Source: Calamus simplicifolius
Taxonomy: Eukaryota; Streptophyta; Magnoliopsida; Arecales; Arecaceae
Direction of reading: 5' to 3'
Length of the DNA: 64,000 bases
Assembly: GCA_900491605.1 (NCBI GenBank)
Contig: UESW01003881.1
Coordinates: forward strand, 827,855 to 891,854
Shown here: positions 44,701 to 55,108 of the stretch, piece after piece
How the letters are laid out: every line of letters begins with the position of its first letter
Position numbering within the stretch: the stretch's first letter is position 1
Position numbers and translations under genes: made by a program
Notes under the pieces: generated by a model
What the model saw: only the letters and a program-made list of their open reading frames with translations
Told to the model about the DNA's origin: nothing
The model's database searches: none

Positions 44701-46466
44701 AAAAATACAAACTGACTTGTTTAAATCATAATACAGAAGTTGGGCTTGTACAAATCATCCAAAAATGAGTAGGGATTGCTCGTGGATGTATGCAAGGTTA
44801 AAAGATGGCTTGCTTAATCCCGATTTTCTCAATGGATTGGAGGAGCTTATTGTGTTTGCTTGTAGTCAACCATATTGGATGGATGATCCTAGGATCAGGT
44901 GCCCCTATAATTTATGCAAGTGTCATAACAAAGCCTATAAAAATGTTGAAACTGTGAAGGTGCATATATGCAAAAAGAGATTTGTGACTGAGTACAAAGT
45001 TTGGAACTGTTATGGTGAAATAGAGGGAAGAATTGTTAAGACAAGCAATCAAGTGGCGGCAGATGCAGATAATGAACCATTTGTGAATTTAAATGCATAT
45101 GAAGAAATGGCGATAAATACAGCGGGTAATGAATTTAATCAAGATTCATTTAATGAAGAACCAAATCCGAAAGCACAAAAATTTTATGACATATTGGGTG
45201 CTGCAAATCAAGGCATCGCAGCTAGTACGAACCGCCGATCTGAGAAGGACGGTTCAAGCATGGGTCTCTCTGGCCACACCTCGGGTTCGATTTTCATTCA
45301 AGAGTATCGACGTTGTTTGGTAAGAAAACATAAATAACTCAATTACTAATTAATTCATTTATAAATACTTGCATTTATAATCTATTTTCTGTTTTTATAG
45401 ACTGTGCAGGAGGGCACAGACCCAGGTGAGTTTTGTTTGTCTAAGGTGACACACACGAAGGACAGTTCCTAGGTCGATACACTGTCACAGCAAGTTGGAG
45501 TAAGGATTTGCTTCTAAATACTTAATGATTATTTTAAATTTCATACTTCTTGTATTGGTTCAAATATCATTTCTTTTATAATTCGTAGGCACGTATGGAT
45601 GACCTTCTCTCACAAGCATCACAAGCCGACTCTACTGATGGGAAGATGCCCATCGAACTCTCACCATAGGAGAGTCAACGTGTATTCTTGGAAGCTGTTG
45701 GTGCCCAGCCACATGACCGTAGGGTGTATGGTCTAGGCACCAAGGCTTCCAAATTCTTTTCTGTTCGTGGCTCCTGTTCGCACTGTACTGGATTCGACGA
45801 TATTCTTGCTGAGCACATTGCTGAGATGAGGCGATCTATTACAGATCAGGTTCGACAGGAGTTTGATGAGTACACTTCTGAGCTTCAGCAGTAGCTTGCA
45901 GACCTTAGAGCCCCGCAAGCCGCGGACAGACAGCAGATGCGTGAGATACAGGACTTGGTTCGCCTGATGTCCCAGAACACAACCTTTTTTCTTTGATACA
46001 TCCCGGCCTGCATCACGTGATCCAGCACAGGGTTCTTGATGTTATTTTTGTTTTGATGTTATGTATGTAAAAAAGTATGTCCATTTCATTTATTTAATGT
46101 GTTGATATTTATTTTCTTTAGTTTAATTAAAAATTTGATACCTTTTTTACAAATTGAATGCTTATTTATAATATCAGCACGAATAGTTATTTTTAATTGT
46201 CATGTCTCTTTATTAAGCATGTATTATTAAATGTATAAGTAGGTTTAAATTTTACATTTAAATAATAAAAAAATTAATATGATGATGCCACTACGTACTT
46301 TGCGTTGCTAAATAGCGACGCCTTTTCGACGATGTTTGTTTTATCAACGGAGCGTTTGGTGACGATATTGTTGCGTCGCAATTTCATCGTTAAGCGAATT
46401 TAGCGACGCATTTTCTTCTTTAGCAATATAATTTTGGCATTGCTAAAAATGCAATTTCTTTTGGTG
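44701..46466 (+). mobile_element. CACTA (En/Spm) element, internally deleted
   Basis: Plus-oriented CACTA derivative. It holds a chimeric gene (44765-45996) and 3' subterminal repeats at about 46290-46450 with GCGACGC and TGCGTCGC words. A degenerate terminal repeat ATTTCTTTTGGTG ends at 46466 (canonical ..TTTTCTTGTAGTG). The 5' terminal repeat is missing: the left end abuts the Mutator-end fragment. The transposase core is gone, so it is non-autonomous. Confidence 0.78.
44765..45996 (+). pseudogene. Chimeric CACTA gene: transposase-associated domain joined to second-ORF C-terminus
   Basis: Exon 1 (44765-45319) begins MSRDCSWMYARLKDG and contains ELIVFACSQPYW, IRCPYNLCKCHN and VHICKKRFV. This is the N-terminal transposase-associated domain of CACTA TNPD, with one zinc-ligand Cys changed to Tyr (RCPY for RCPC). 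After PNPKAQKFYDILGAANQ the similarity changes. Exon 2 (45401-45499) and exon 3 (45588-45996) match the second CACTA gene (Transposase_24-like; LTHT-type KVTHTKDSS, RVYGLGTKASKFF, coiled C-terminus). Introns have GT and AG ends and keep phase. Three in-frame TAG codons (after KDSS, LSP and LQQ) make it a pseudogene as it stands. Confidence 0.75.
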
Positions 46467-47404
46467 ATTGGAGTTTGCTTGCTAATGCTGGTATTTCAAT
46501 GGTTTTCTTTCCGTTACACCACTCGATTGGCAATGTGAAATGCTTGATTGGATCTTTAAAGGCCTTGGAAGTTTGACCTCTAACATTCCCAGGCCATCAC
46601 CTATCCTCCAGTAATCCATGGGCCCATAGAAGTAATATTGGAGAATCATCTTCAGATTAGAACATAAATTACATAATAGAAAAATCTCAGGCCTCCAGCT
46701 CGATTTCATTTTTCCTAGACAGCCAAGGTGAGAAATCCTAAACCCAACCTTAGTCCCAGCATTCTTTTTACGAGAGCAAGCTTCCAATTAGGGCGTGCTT
46801 GCTTCAAGTCCTTCGTAGAAAATTTAACCATTATATTGATCCCCGTTAGAAAAAGTATCCCAATTTTTCGCCATATTAAGCCATTATAGTTAACGGAGCA
46901 GGAACCCATTTAAATAAAAAAATAAAATTATTTATTAAATTTATAATTTATTAAAAATTTAAAAAAATAAAATTTTTTAGGATAAGATAGATCAATCGCT
47001 AACAACCAATCGTTGATATTGATACATCTAACATATTAGCTTTAACACAGTAACAAACCAAATAACAAATGATCTATCAAATTCTAATTGTATTTCAAAT
47101 GTATATATATTTTTATTTTTTTTTAATTTTTAATTTTTAATATATTAATATATATATATTATTTAAAATTTAAATATATTATATAAAGCTAACGGAGATG
47201 AGGATGAGTAAACGAGAATCGGGCAAAGAATACTATCCCCAAACTATTTTTCTATTTAGCCGTTAACGAAAATCTTCGTTATCCGTTAAGCCGTTTAAAC
47301 CAGGTATTTCTTGATCTCCTAAAAACGGTATAGGCCGGATAAACGAGAAAACAAAGAAAATAGCCATCCCTATACAACAACCAAATTGATCACAATATCT
47401 AATC
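46467..47404. other. AT-rich intergenic DNA
   Basis: A low-complexity A/T stretch occupies about 46910-47190. Minus-strand open stretches at 46482-46909 show no family I recognise. Words such as TAACGGA and CCGTTA recur around 46890 and 47190-47290. Confidence 0.4.
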
Positions 47405-47798
47405 AAGATCCCGCAAAGACTAAAATATGAGCATTCCAACATGAAAATAGGGAGCAAACCGTATCAAGATATTGAAGCGTGGTAACATAAAATTATATAT
47501 AGTATTGCATAAGAAAAAAATGAGTGATTGGAAACAGCCATGGCGCCAACTCGATCGCTAAGTTAATCACGGTCAAGAGCAAAGTAAACACCACATTCCA
47601 CAAACTGAGAAATATTTTGATTTTTGAGCACGAGAGAACTTTTCGCTGCCAGAATGAAGAGTGAAGAGCTCTACCAGTTCATGACATGGCAGCTAGGAAT
47701 GTCACATAGAAAGAGCATTAAGGTTCAAATACACTATATATCTTGCTGCAAATTTACATACATATATATATCGTAAAGATCGAGTTCATTCATTCCCT

Positions 47799-49030
47799 TC
47801 AAGCAGTGGGGTAAGACGGTTGCATGGCGATGCCGCAAAGCCCCTCCTTGGCCTCGATGTCTCTTTCCATCCTGATGTACCCATTCTCGCCCCACATCGT
47901 GCCCCAGGAGTTCTTGACGAGCCAGTACTTGGTCCCGTCACTGGTGCCATATCCCACTGCAGCGACTCCATGGTCCAAATCCGTCCCACAGGAACCTGTA
48001 AACACTCCGCCTGAATAGAATTGGAAACCAAAACCACTGGCTTCGATGGCGACAGACACCGGCTGGTTGGCCACTGCCTTAAGAAGTGCGGCCTCGTTGT
48101 TGACGGGTACATCTACGTAGCCCTTGATCTTCGCTGCATGGGAAGCAAATTTCTCCTTGTCGCACGTGCCATCGGTGGCTTTGTATGGGTAATTGGCTTC
48201 AGTCGTGATGCCTCCGTTCTTGATGATAAATTTAAAAACATCGTCCATCTCGCCTCCGCTGCATCCTTGGTCTTCACCGCCGACGTCGCAGTCCACGAGC
48301 TCTTGCTCCGATAAGGAAATCAGTTTACCAGTGCTTAGTTTGGTGATTCCTTCCACTGCGGCCACCGCAGAGAACGCCCAGCAGGAACCTATATTGGATG
48401 CATTGAATCACATGTCAGGTATGCCCTTAAACCAAATGAAAGAATTGGCAGTAACTTTTATGTTTGGCAGGGTTTGTTTGGGCCCCAAAAATGTACAAAC
48501 CGAACAAAATCCGGGTTGTGTCATGCTATAGGTTTAGGCAGTATATATAGAGTAGCACACTGTTCATCAGTTTAATGGTGGATTGAGACCATTTACTTAC
48601 CACATTGGCCTTGATCCTTGATGGGAGTAACTGCACCCTTGGTCCTCCAGTCCATGCTGACAGGCACAGCGGTTACGTTCTCATACTTGAAGCTCTTCAC
48701 TGGCTTCCCGAGCTTGCTTGCAATGGCCTGAATCCAGTGTACGTGGCCTTAAAACTCCTCAGTGGCAATGTCTGCAAACTTGTTGATGCCTAGCTTGTAC
48801 TTGTGCTTCCCAGCATTGAATGATTCGATCAGTTCGAAATTGGTTTTAAAGATTTTGAAACGCCGCTCTTTTTCAGCTGCGTCTACGTACGAACGCCCAT
48901 ACTGAGCCATCCACTGCTCGTGCTTCTCCATCATCGATGTGTCCGTAAGCGTGCGAGACGCTGCATAAGAAGCCCAAACTGTGATCACTAACAAGGCTGC
49001 CCATAGGCATTTGTTTGCTGAGAAAGCCAT
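47799..49030 (-). pseudogene. Papain-like cysteine protease 3, frameshifted copy of gene 1
   Basis: Exon 1 is 49030-48601 and exon 2 is 48388-47799, the same lengths as in gene 1. In exon 1 an extra T after ATEEF turns the next codon into TAA (near 48749). About 40 bp downstream one base is missing in the GGCTTCCC run, restoring the original frame. The signal peptide, ERFNIN helix, GSCWAFS Cys, LDHGV His and KNSWG Asn are otherwise intact, and exon 2 is fully open. Translation would stop at about residue 93, inside the prodomain. Either it is a young pseudogene or one of the two single-base differences is an assembly error; both lie in short homopolymers. Confidence 0.88.
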
Positions 49031-49116
49031 GGAGCTGAGGGTTGTGGGGACGGTGCAATGCAATATTGGAGCCTAGTGAATTGACTCGGTTATGCACATC
49101 GAAGTCTCCTGGTTTG

Positions 49117-49126
49117 GCTTATAAAG
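49117..49126 (-). promoter_or_regulatory. TATA box of protease copy 3
   Basis: CTTTATAAGC on the minus strand, about 90 bp upstream of the ATG at 49030; it matches the element of gene 1. Confidence 0.65.
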
Positions 49127-50039
49127 GGTAGAGGGTTATACTTCCTCCACGCAGAGGAGGCTAATCGGTCTTCTACGTGCCGTTGCGATTGTATCGATAT
49201 ATTGGGCGGTCCATAGGGACATCTACGTGCCTTGACGTATGCTTTGATTTTGACGAGGAGAATGACAAGTTAAATAATCTTAAGGAGGCCAACTGTTAAA
49301 GAACGGCAAGGGCAAGTTTTTTGTACAGGTACAACGAGAGCTCTACGATTCTCCTCTTCATGCCGAATTATTGTGCAGCCCAACTAGCTAGCTGATACTT
49401 GAAGTAGCGAAAAGTCTTTGTACATCGTTCCCGATGCAGCAAGTTCTACATGGGCTGCATCGCCTCTCCTGATTGGTTCACGTGAATCCTACATGGCTGA
49501 CGTGCTGAACGGTATGGCTCTACTACGATGGTACGTCCTGATCATGATGGCCATGAAAAGCGCTTCGTCTTTTTTTTAAATTAGCGTGCAGATGAAAAAG
49601 CCCTTTCCCTCCAGCCTACTTCTACCGTCATTTTTCTTGGATTTCATCTGTGAAAAAAAAAACTCTTTCTTTCCCCTCGCTTTGGCTTTCGGATGCTAAG
49701 GAATCAGTCAAGGTTTGAGCACGATCCTACGCCCTCGCTCTGAGAGTCCGGTCGAAAGAAAATATTTCAGCTACTGGAGTCGTACAAAAACCTCTGAAGA
49801 AAATGTCATCCGCAAGAGGAAATAAAAAGTCCTTACTCCCACTTCTTTGTAAAGCTCCTTTATTACACCAACTGTTTTTTATCGTTAAAGGAAGTTAATG
49901 TGTGACCAAACCGTTTAATGCACGAGTAACTTCTTAGAGTTTGTGTTTTGTAGCACGAATGTCGTACTCTTTTAACTATGATGCTATAACTTATGAACTG
50001 GGGTGTCGTCAGAGCGTTTCAATCGCCATAAAAGCTACG

Positions 50040-51240
50040 ACACCCTAGATTTACTGTTAAGACACCGTGGAGAAAAGCCTACGACACCCGTGCTTATAAC
50101 TGACCACGGAGAGAATCCCCACGACACCCCAAGGAGAAATTCGGCCAAAAATCCTTCGCGATACCCCAGTTGAAACCTCATGACATCCTAGCACCAATGC
50201 TATGATACCCGTGCTTATAACTGACCACGGAGAGAATACCCACGACACCCTAGGAGGAATTCGGCCGAAAATCCTTCGCGACACCCTAGTTGAAACCTCA
50301 CGACACTCTAGCACCAATGCTACGATACCTCTGCTTAAAACTAACCAAGGACAGAAGCTCCGCGATACCGCAGGAAAAATTCTGCCGAATATCCTTCGCG
50401 ACACCTCAGTTTAACCCTTACGATACCCTAGCACCAATACTACGACACCCGTGCTTATATATGACCATGGAGAGAATCCCTTCAGTTCAACATCACGACA
50501 CCCCAGCTACAACTCCTACGACACTAGTGCTTATAACCTTACGACATTCAAGGAGGAATTCGGCCAAAAATCATTCATGACACCGCAGTTGAAACGTTAC
50601 GACACCCTAGTGGCAACGCTACGACACCCATGCTTATAACCTTCGCGATCTTTGTTTGTTGCTTTCCGGGGTGTCGTAGTTTGTTCTCTGGGGTGTCTTT
50701 AACTGCTAAATGGTGTGTCGCAAGGTTTTAACTGACCCTAGAGAGAAGGCCCGCGACCCCCCAAGAGGAATTTGCCCCAAAATCTTCGCGACACCCTAGT
50801 TGAAACGTGACGACACCCTAGCGACAACGCTACGACACCCATGATTATAACCTTCGCGATCTTTGTTTGTTGCTTTCCGAGGTGTCATAGGTTGTTCTCA
50901 GGGGTGTCTTTAACTACTAAAGGGGGTGTCATTATTTTTTATATGGGGTGTCGTAAGTTGTTTCATGGGGTATCGTTAGTTCCTGCCTGAACATTTTCAG
51001 CTACGGTGTCATAATATCTGAACCTTGGTGTCGTTAGGCCCTTCCTCAATGTGTTATGAATTGGTGTCGTAATTTATAGCTTCGGTGTCATTTTTTGTAA
51101 ACTGGGGTGTCGTGACTTATGAATTCATATCATAGATGGCATGTATTCCTGGTATCTGAGGTTCAATCATAATTATATTTCTTCAAGTGAGGTGTCATAT
51201 TGTTTTAACCTTCGTGTCCTAATCCTTTGTCAGGATATAT
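50040..51240. repeat. Left array of the Mutator-like element
   Basis: Units of about 120 bp contain GTGCTTATAACTGACCACGG, CTTCGCGACACCC and CACGACACCCTAGCACC. Anchors lie at 50089, 50210, 50330 and 50449. From about 50617 a 211-bp unit (CTTCGCGATCTTTGTTTG) occurs twice (50617 and 50828). Within it the word flips from CGACACC to GGTGTCG. Degenerate words continue to about 51240. Confidence 0.85.
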
Positions 51241-51260
51241 TGACAACTAAATCTATGGAT

Positions 51261-53726
51261 ATCCTTGTTCATGATTGTGTGCCTATATTTCCATAAACGA
51301 TGCTGAAATTATAGATTGGAAAGAAATCGATAACACTCCCGGCCATGCACCTTCACCCATCGCTCCAAATGCAGGGGATGATACTGTAGTTCCTCAAACT
51401 GGAATGGAATTCAATTTAGCAGATGATGTATATACTTTCTACAATGGATACGCAAAAAGAGTTAGTTTTGGAATCACAACAGTATGTACCAGGGCCAACA
51501 ATAAAAAACAACTTTGCTTCAAGCACCTGGCGTGTTGGAGGCAACGAAAATCTAGAAAAATAGAGAAGAGTATGAATCATAGGGATATTGGGAAAGTTGA
51601 TTGTATGGCATCCATAAAAGCAAGACTGAATGCTACAAGTGGTAAGTGAATATTGGTTGAGGTTTCTCTAGAATATAACCATGGGATGTCCATAACATCA
51701 ACTGGTTATCTACGGTCGCATAGGAGGATCAGCATACCAGAGAAGGCAGAGATCAATAATTTACATGCCGTGAATGTTCCGACAACTCGGATATACTCTG
51801 CCATAGCAAGGAGAAAAGAGGGCAGAAGACAATTGGATTTCACCGAGAAGGATGCTCGTAATTTCATTTGTCGCGAACGTCAGTCTAAGTTGAAAGAAGG
51901 AGATGCTCAGTCGATGGTAATTCATTTCACCGAAATGCAACTCAAAATCCTAATTTCTTCTATACCTTAGACCTCAATGATAATGGTCATCTGAGGTCTG
52001 TCTTTTGGATTCATCCAAGGTCAAGATTGGCATGCACATATTCGGTGATGTTCTAAGCTTTGACTCAACCTACTTGACAAACAGATATCAAATGCCTTTT
52101 TGTCCATTCGTCGGGGTCAACCATCATGGATAGTCCACCTTGCTTGGTTGCGCATTATTGTCTGATGAGAGTACTGAAACATATAAATGGGTTTTTCAGA
52201 CATGACTGGATGCAAATGGTGGTCAAGCACCTATTTCCATAATAACTAACCAACATAAGGCAATCAAGGCTGCTGTCAAAGAAGTTTTTCCTAACACACG
52301 ACATCGATTTTGTCTTTGGCATATATTGAAGAAGATACCTGAAAAGATTGGCCATATTTGCACAGCAAATCCCAAGTTTATGGTTGATTTCGATGAGGCG
52401 ATATATGATTCATTGACCATACAGTCATTCGAGGAAAGGTGGGCACATTTATGGAGAAATATAAAGAATGCAAGTCTATAGATTGGTTCAATGTCCTTTA
52501 CGAATGTCGGGATAAATGGGTCCCAGTTTACCTAAAGGATACATTCTTCGCAGGTTTGTATGTCATTGTCTTTGGTTCATGTTTGCGTTTAACGCTTTTT
52601 TTTATTGACAAAATTATGAACAGGAATTTCATCTTCACAAAGGAGCAAGGGCATAAATCACTTCTTCGATGGGTTTATAAATTCGAAGACTACACTAACG
52701 GAGTTCATAGGTAAGTACGAAGATACCTTGGAAAAAAGGTACGAGGCCAAAAATAAGGAAGATAATAGGACATTGCAAACGATTGCTTTCCTAAAGACAT
52801 CATCACCTTTTGAGAGACAAGCTGCAGGAAGGTATACAAGGCGCATTTTCAAAAAATTTCAGAATGAGATCCTTGAAATGGCTGCATCAAATACTAAATT
52901 GATCAAGGAAGCTGGCAACTGTTATGTATATTTTGTACCATCGTATGAAAGGATTGAAGTCGATGGAATTGGCAAGGAGATGATCAAAGATTATATCGTG
53001 TCATACGATAGAAATATTGAGGATGTCCAATGCCAGTGCCGATACTTTCGGTTCAAGGGGTACTTGTGTAGGCATGCCTTGTTGGTTCTTCATCAAAGTA
53101 ACGTATTTTATTTACCAGATAAATACTTCTTGAAGTGATGGTGCAAGGACATGAAATACCAATTCGATGAATTCGACTGGAATACTGAAGGTTATGATAA
53201 AAGCATACGAAAATCACGGTACACAGTGATAATTTTTTAATTGAAATGTCTTAATATATATTTTCGATAATATTATGTTATTGATTGTAGATATAGTTTG
53301 CTGAGTCATTGGATGATGAAGCTCGTAGAGATAGCCTCCATGTATAAAGATGCATTTAATTTAGTGATGGATGGTCTAACACCTATATTTAAAATTGCCG
53401 TGGATGCCAACTGTGCAACTAAGCCAGGTACAGAGCTTGTAATTCAAGATCCTGAACAAATTAGGATGAAAGGTCGCCTAAGAGAGAACAGATTAAAGAG
53501 TGGAGTCGAGAAGAAGTCAAAAAGATCAAGAAAAAATTTGGTCAAGGCAACCGTTCATGCTCCACAAATGCAAAATGAAATAAGAGCTGCTTCAAGCAAT
53601 GGGAAGACTTGTATTCAGTCAATTAACACCGGAGAGGATAAGGAAAAAATTGTACCATCTTTCGAAACTTTGATGGACGAATTTGATGCTTATGTATTGA
53701 GTCAACTTACACAGGAGCATATATAA
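51261..53726 (+). pseudogene. FAR1-type Mutator transposase
   Basis: Domains in order: a FAR1 DNA-binding domain (GMEFNLADDVYTFYNGYAK, about 51400-51640); a region ending KEGRRQLDFTEKDARNF; the MULE transposase core with VLSFDSTYL, GVNHHG, STLLGCALLSDE, then IITNQHKAIK and HRFCLWHILKK (51960-52350); ISSSQRSKG-like and FERQAAGRYTRRIFKKFQ; and a SWIM zinc finger (CQCRYFRFKGYLCRH, about 53030). Defects: TGA for Trp after ATSGK, TAG after NHHG, TGA in FQTxLDANGG, and frameshifts near 51930 and 52040. The second catalytic Asp (TDQ in the family) reads Asn (TNQ). An intron is likely at about 52552-52623. The family gave rise to the FHY3/FAR1 light-signalling factors. Confidence 0.88.
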
Positions 53727-53859
53727 AACACGAGTGTCGTAACTTTCTAACTAGGGTGTCTTGGTCGCAATGAAGTGCTTTTTAACTAGGGCATCTTTTT
53801 CAGTCAAATGAAGTGCTCATCTCGTCTGCCAGAAGATTTGATATTTGCGAATATGCTTG

Positions 53860-54900
53860 CACTGTTACGACACCGAAGCTCTGGGTTAACGACATCCCAG
53901 TACTCACGAAAGGATACCGAAGCTTTTAGCGCGATGACACCCCAGCTCTGGGCTAACGACTCCCTAGCTCTACCGTGACGACACCCGAAAGGCGGAAGGC
54001 AAAATCGTACGACACCGAAGCTTTTAGCGCGACGATACCCCAGCTCTAGGCTAACGACTCCCTAGCTCTACTGCGACAATACCCAAAAGGTGAAATCCTA
54101 TGACATCCTAGTACTCACGAAAAGACACCAAAGCTTTTAGCGCAACGACACCCAAGCTCTGAGCTAATGACTCTCTAGTTCTACCGCGACGACACCCAAA
54201 AGGCGGAAGGCAAAATTGTACGACACCGAAGCTTTTAGCGCGACGATACCCCAACTCTGGGCTAACAACTCCCTAGCTCTACCGCGATGACACCCGAAAG
54301 GTGGAAGGCAAAATCGTACGACACCGAAGCTTTTAGTACGATGACACCCCAGCTCTGGGCTAACGACTCCCTAGCTCTACAGCGGTGACACCCGAAAGGC
54401 GAAATCCTATGACATCCCAATACTCACGAAAGGACACCGAAGCTTTTAGCATGACGACACCCAAGCTCTGCGCTAACGACTCCCTAGTTCTACCGCGATG
54501 ACAACCGAAAGGCGAAAGGCAAAATTGTACGACACTGAAGCTTTTAGCGCGACGACACCCCAGCTCTGGGCTAACGACTCCCTAGCTCTACTGCGACGAC
54601 ACCCGAAAGGCGGAAGGCAAAATCGTATGACACTGAAGCTTTTAGCGCGATGACACGCCAGCTCTGGGCTAACGACTCCCTAGCTCTACCTTGATGATAC
54701 CCGAAAGGCGAAATCCTACGACATCCCAGTACTCACGAAAGGACATCGAAGCTTTTAGCGTGACAACACCCAAGCTCTGGGCTAACGACTCCCTAGTTCT
54801 ACCGCGATGACACCCGAAAGGTGGAAGGCAAAATCGTACGACACCGAAGCTTTTAGCGCGACGACACCCAGTGCTCAATTTATGACATTCTATTGTTCAA
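53860..54900 (+). repeat. Higher-order tandem array: 98 + 98 + 113 bp = 309-bp repeat
   Basis: The anchor AGCTTTTAGC occurs at 53921, 54019, 54132, 54230, 54328, 54441, 54539, 54637, 54750 and 54848. Spacings are 98, 113, 98, 98, 113, 98, 98, 113, 98, which is a strict three-part period of 309 bp. Units contain ACGACACC, CAGCTCTGGGCTAACGACT and CCGAAAGGCGGAAGGC. The 113-bp member has an additional TACTCACGAAAGGACACC part. Confidence 0.95.
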
Positions 54901-55108
54901 TTTATGACATCATATATGAAAACTTAAGAAATTGAGGATACCCCTATTCTCAATATAAAATTTTTGCATTTGCATTAAATCTGAAATAGTGTTAATATGA
55001 ATAAATTACATTAAATTTTTATTCAAAGAAGAAATAAAAAATCAAGAACATTTTTGATAAGGCCACTGATCTTTGGTTTAGGCCCTGTCTCAATATCGTC
55101 GCAGCTAA

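Larger units (their letters stand above)
47405..49403 (-). repeat. Segmental duplication, copy carrying protease copy 3
   Basis: Near-identical to 15541-17560, including the downstream flank shared with 9010-9353. Similarity ends abruptly at about 49403 (GCTGATACTTGAA), where the Mutator-like terminus begins, so that element inserted into the upstream flank of copy 3. Confidence 0.9.

Noticed and set aside
46482..46909. Possible minus-strand gene of about 100-140 codons
   Set aside because: I recognise no domain, the frames are interrupted, and the composition is not distinctive.
51275..51649. Separate small gene consisting only of the FAR1 domain
   Set aside because: The stop after ATSGK is a Trp-to-TGA change; the same frame continues into the rest of the FAR1-type transposase, so it is one broken gene.
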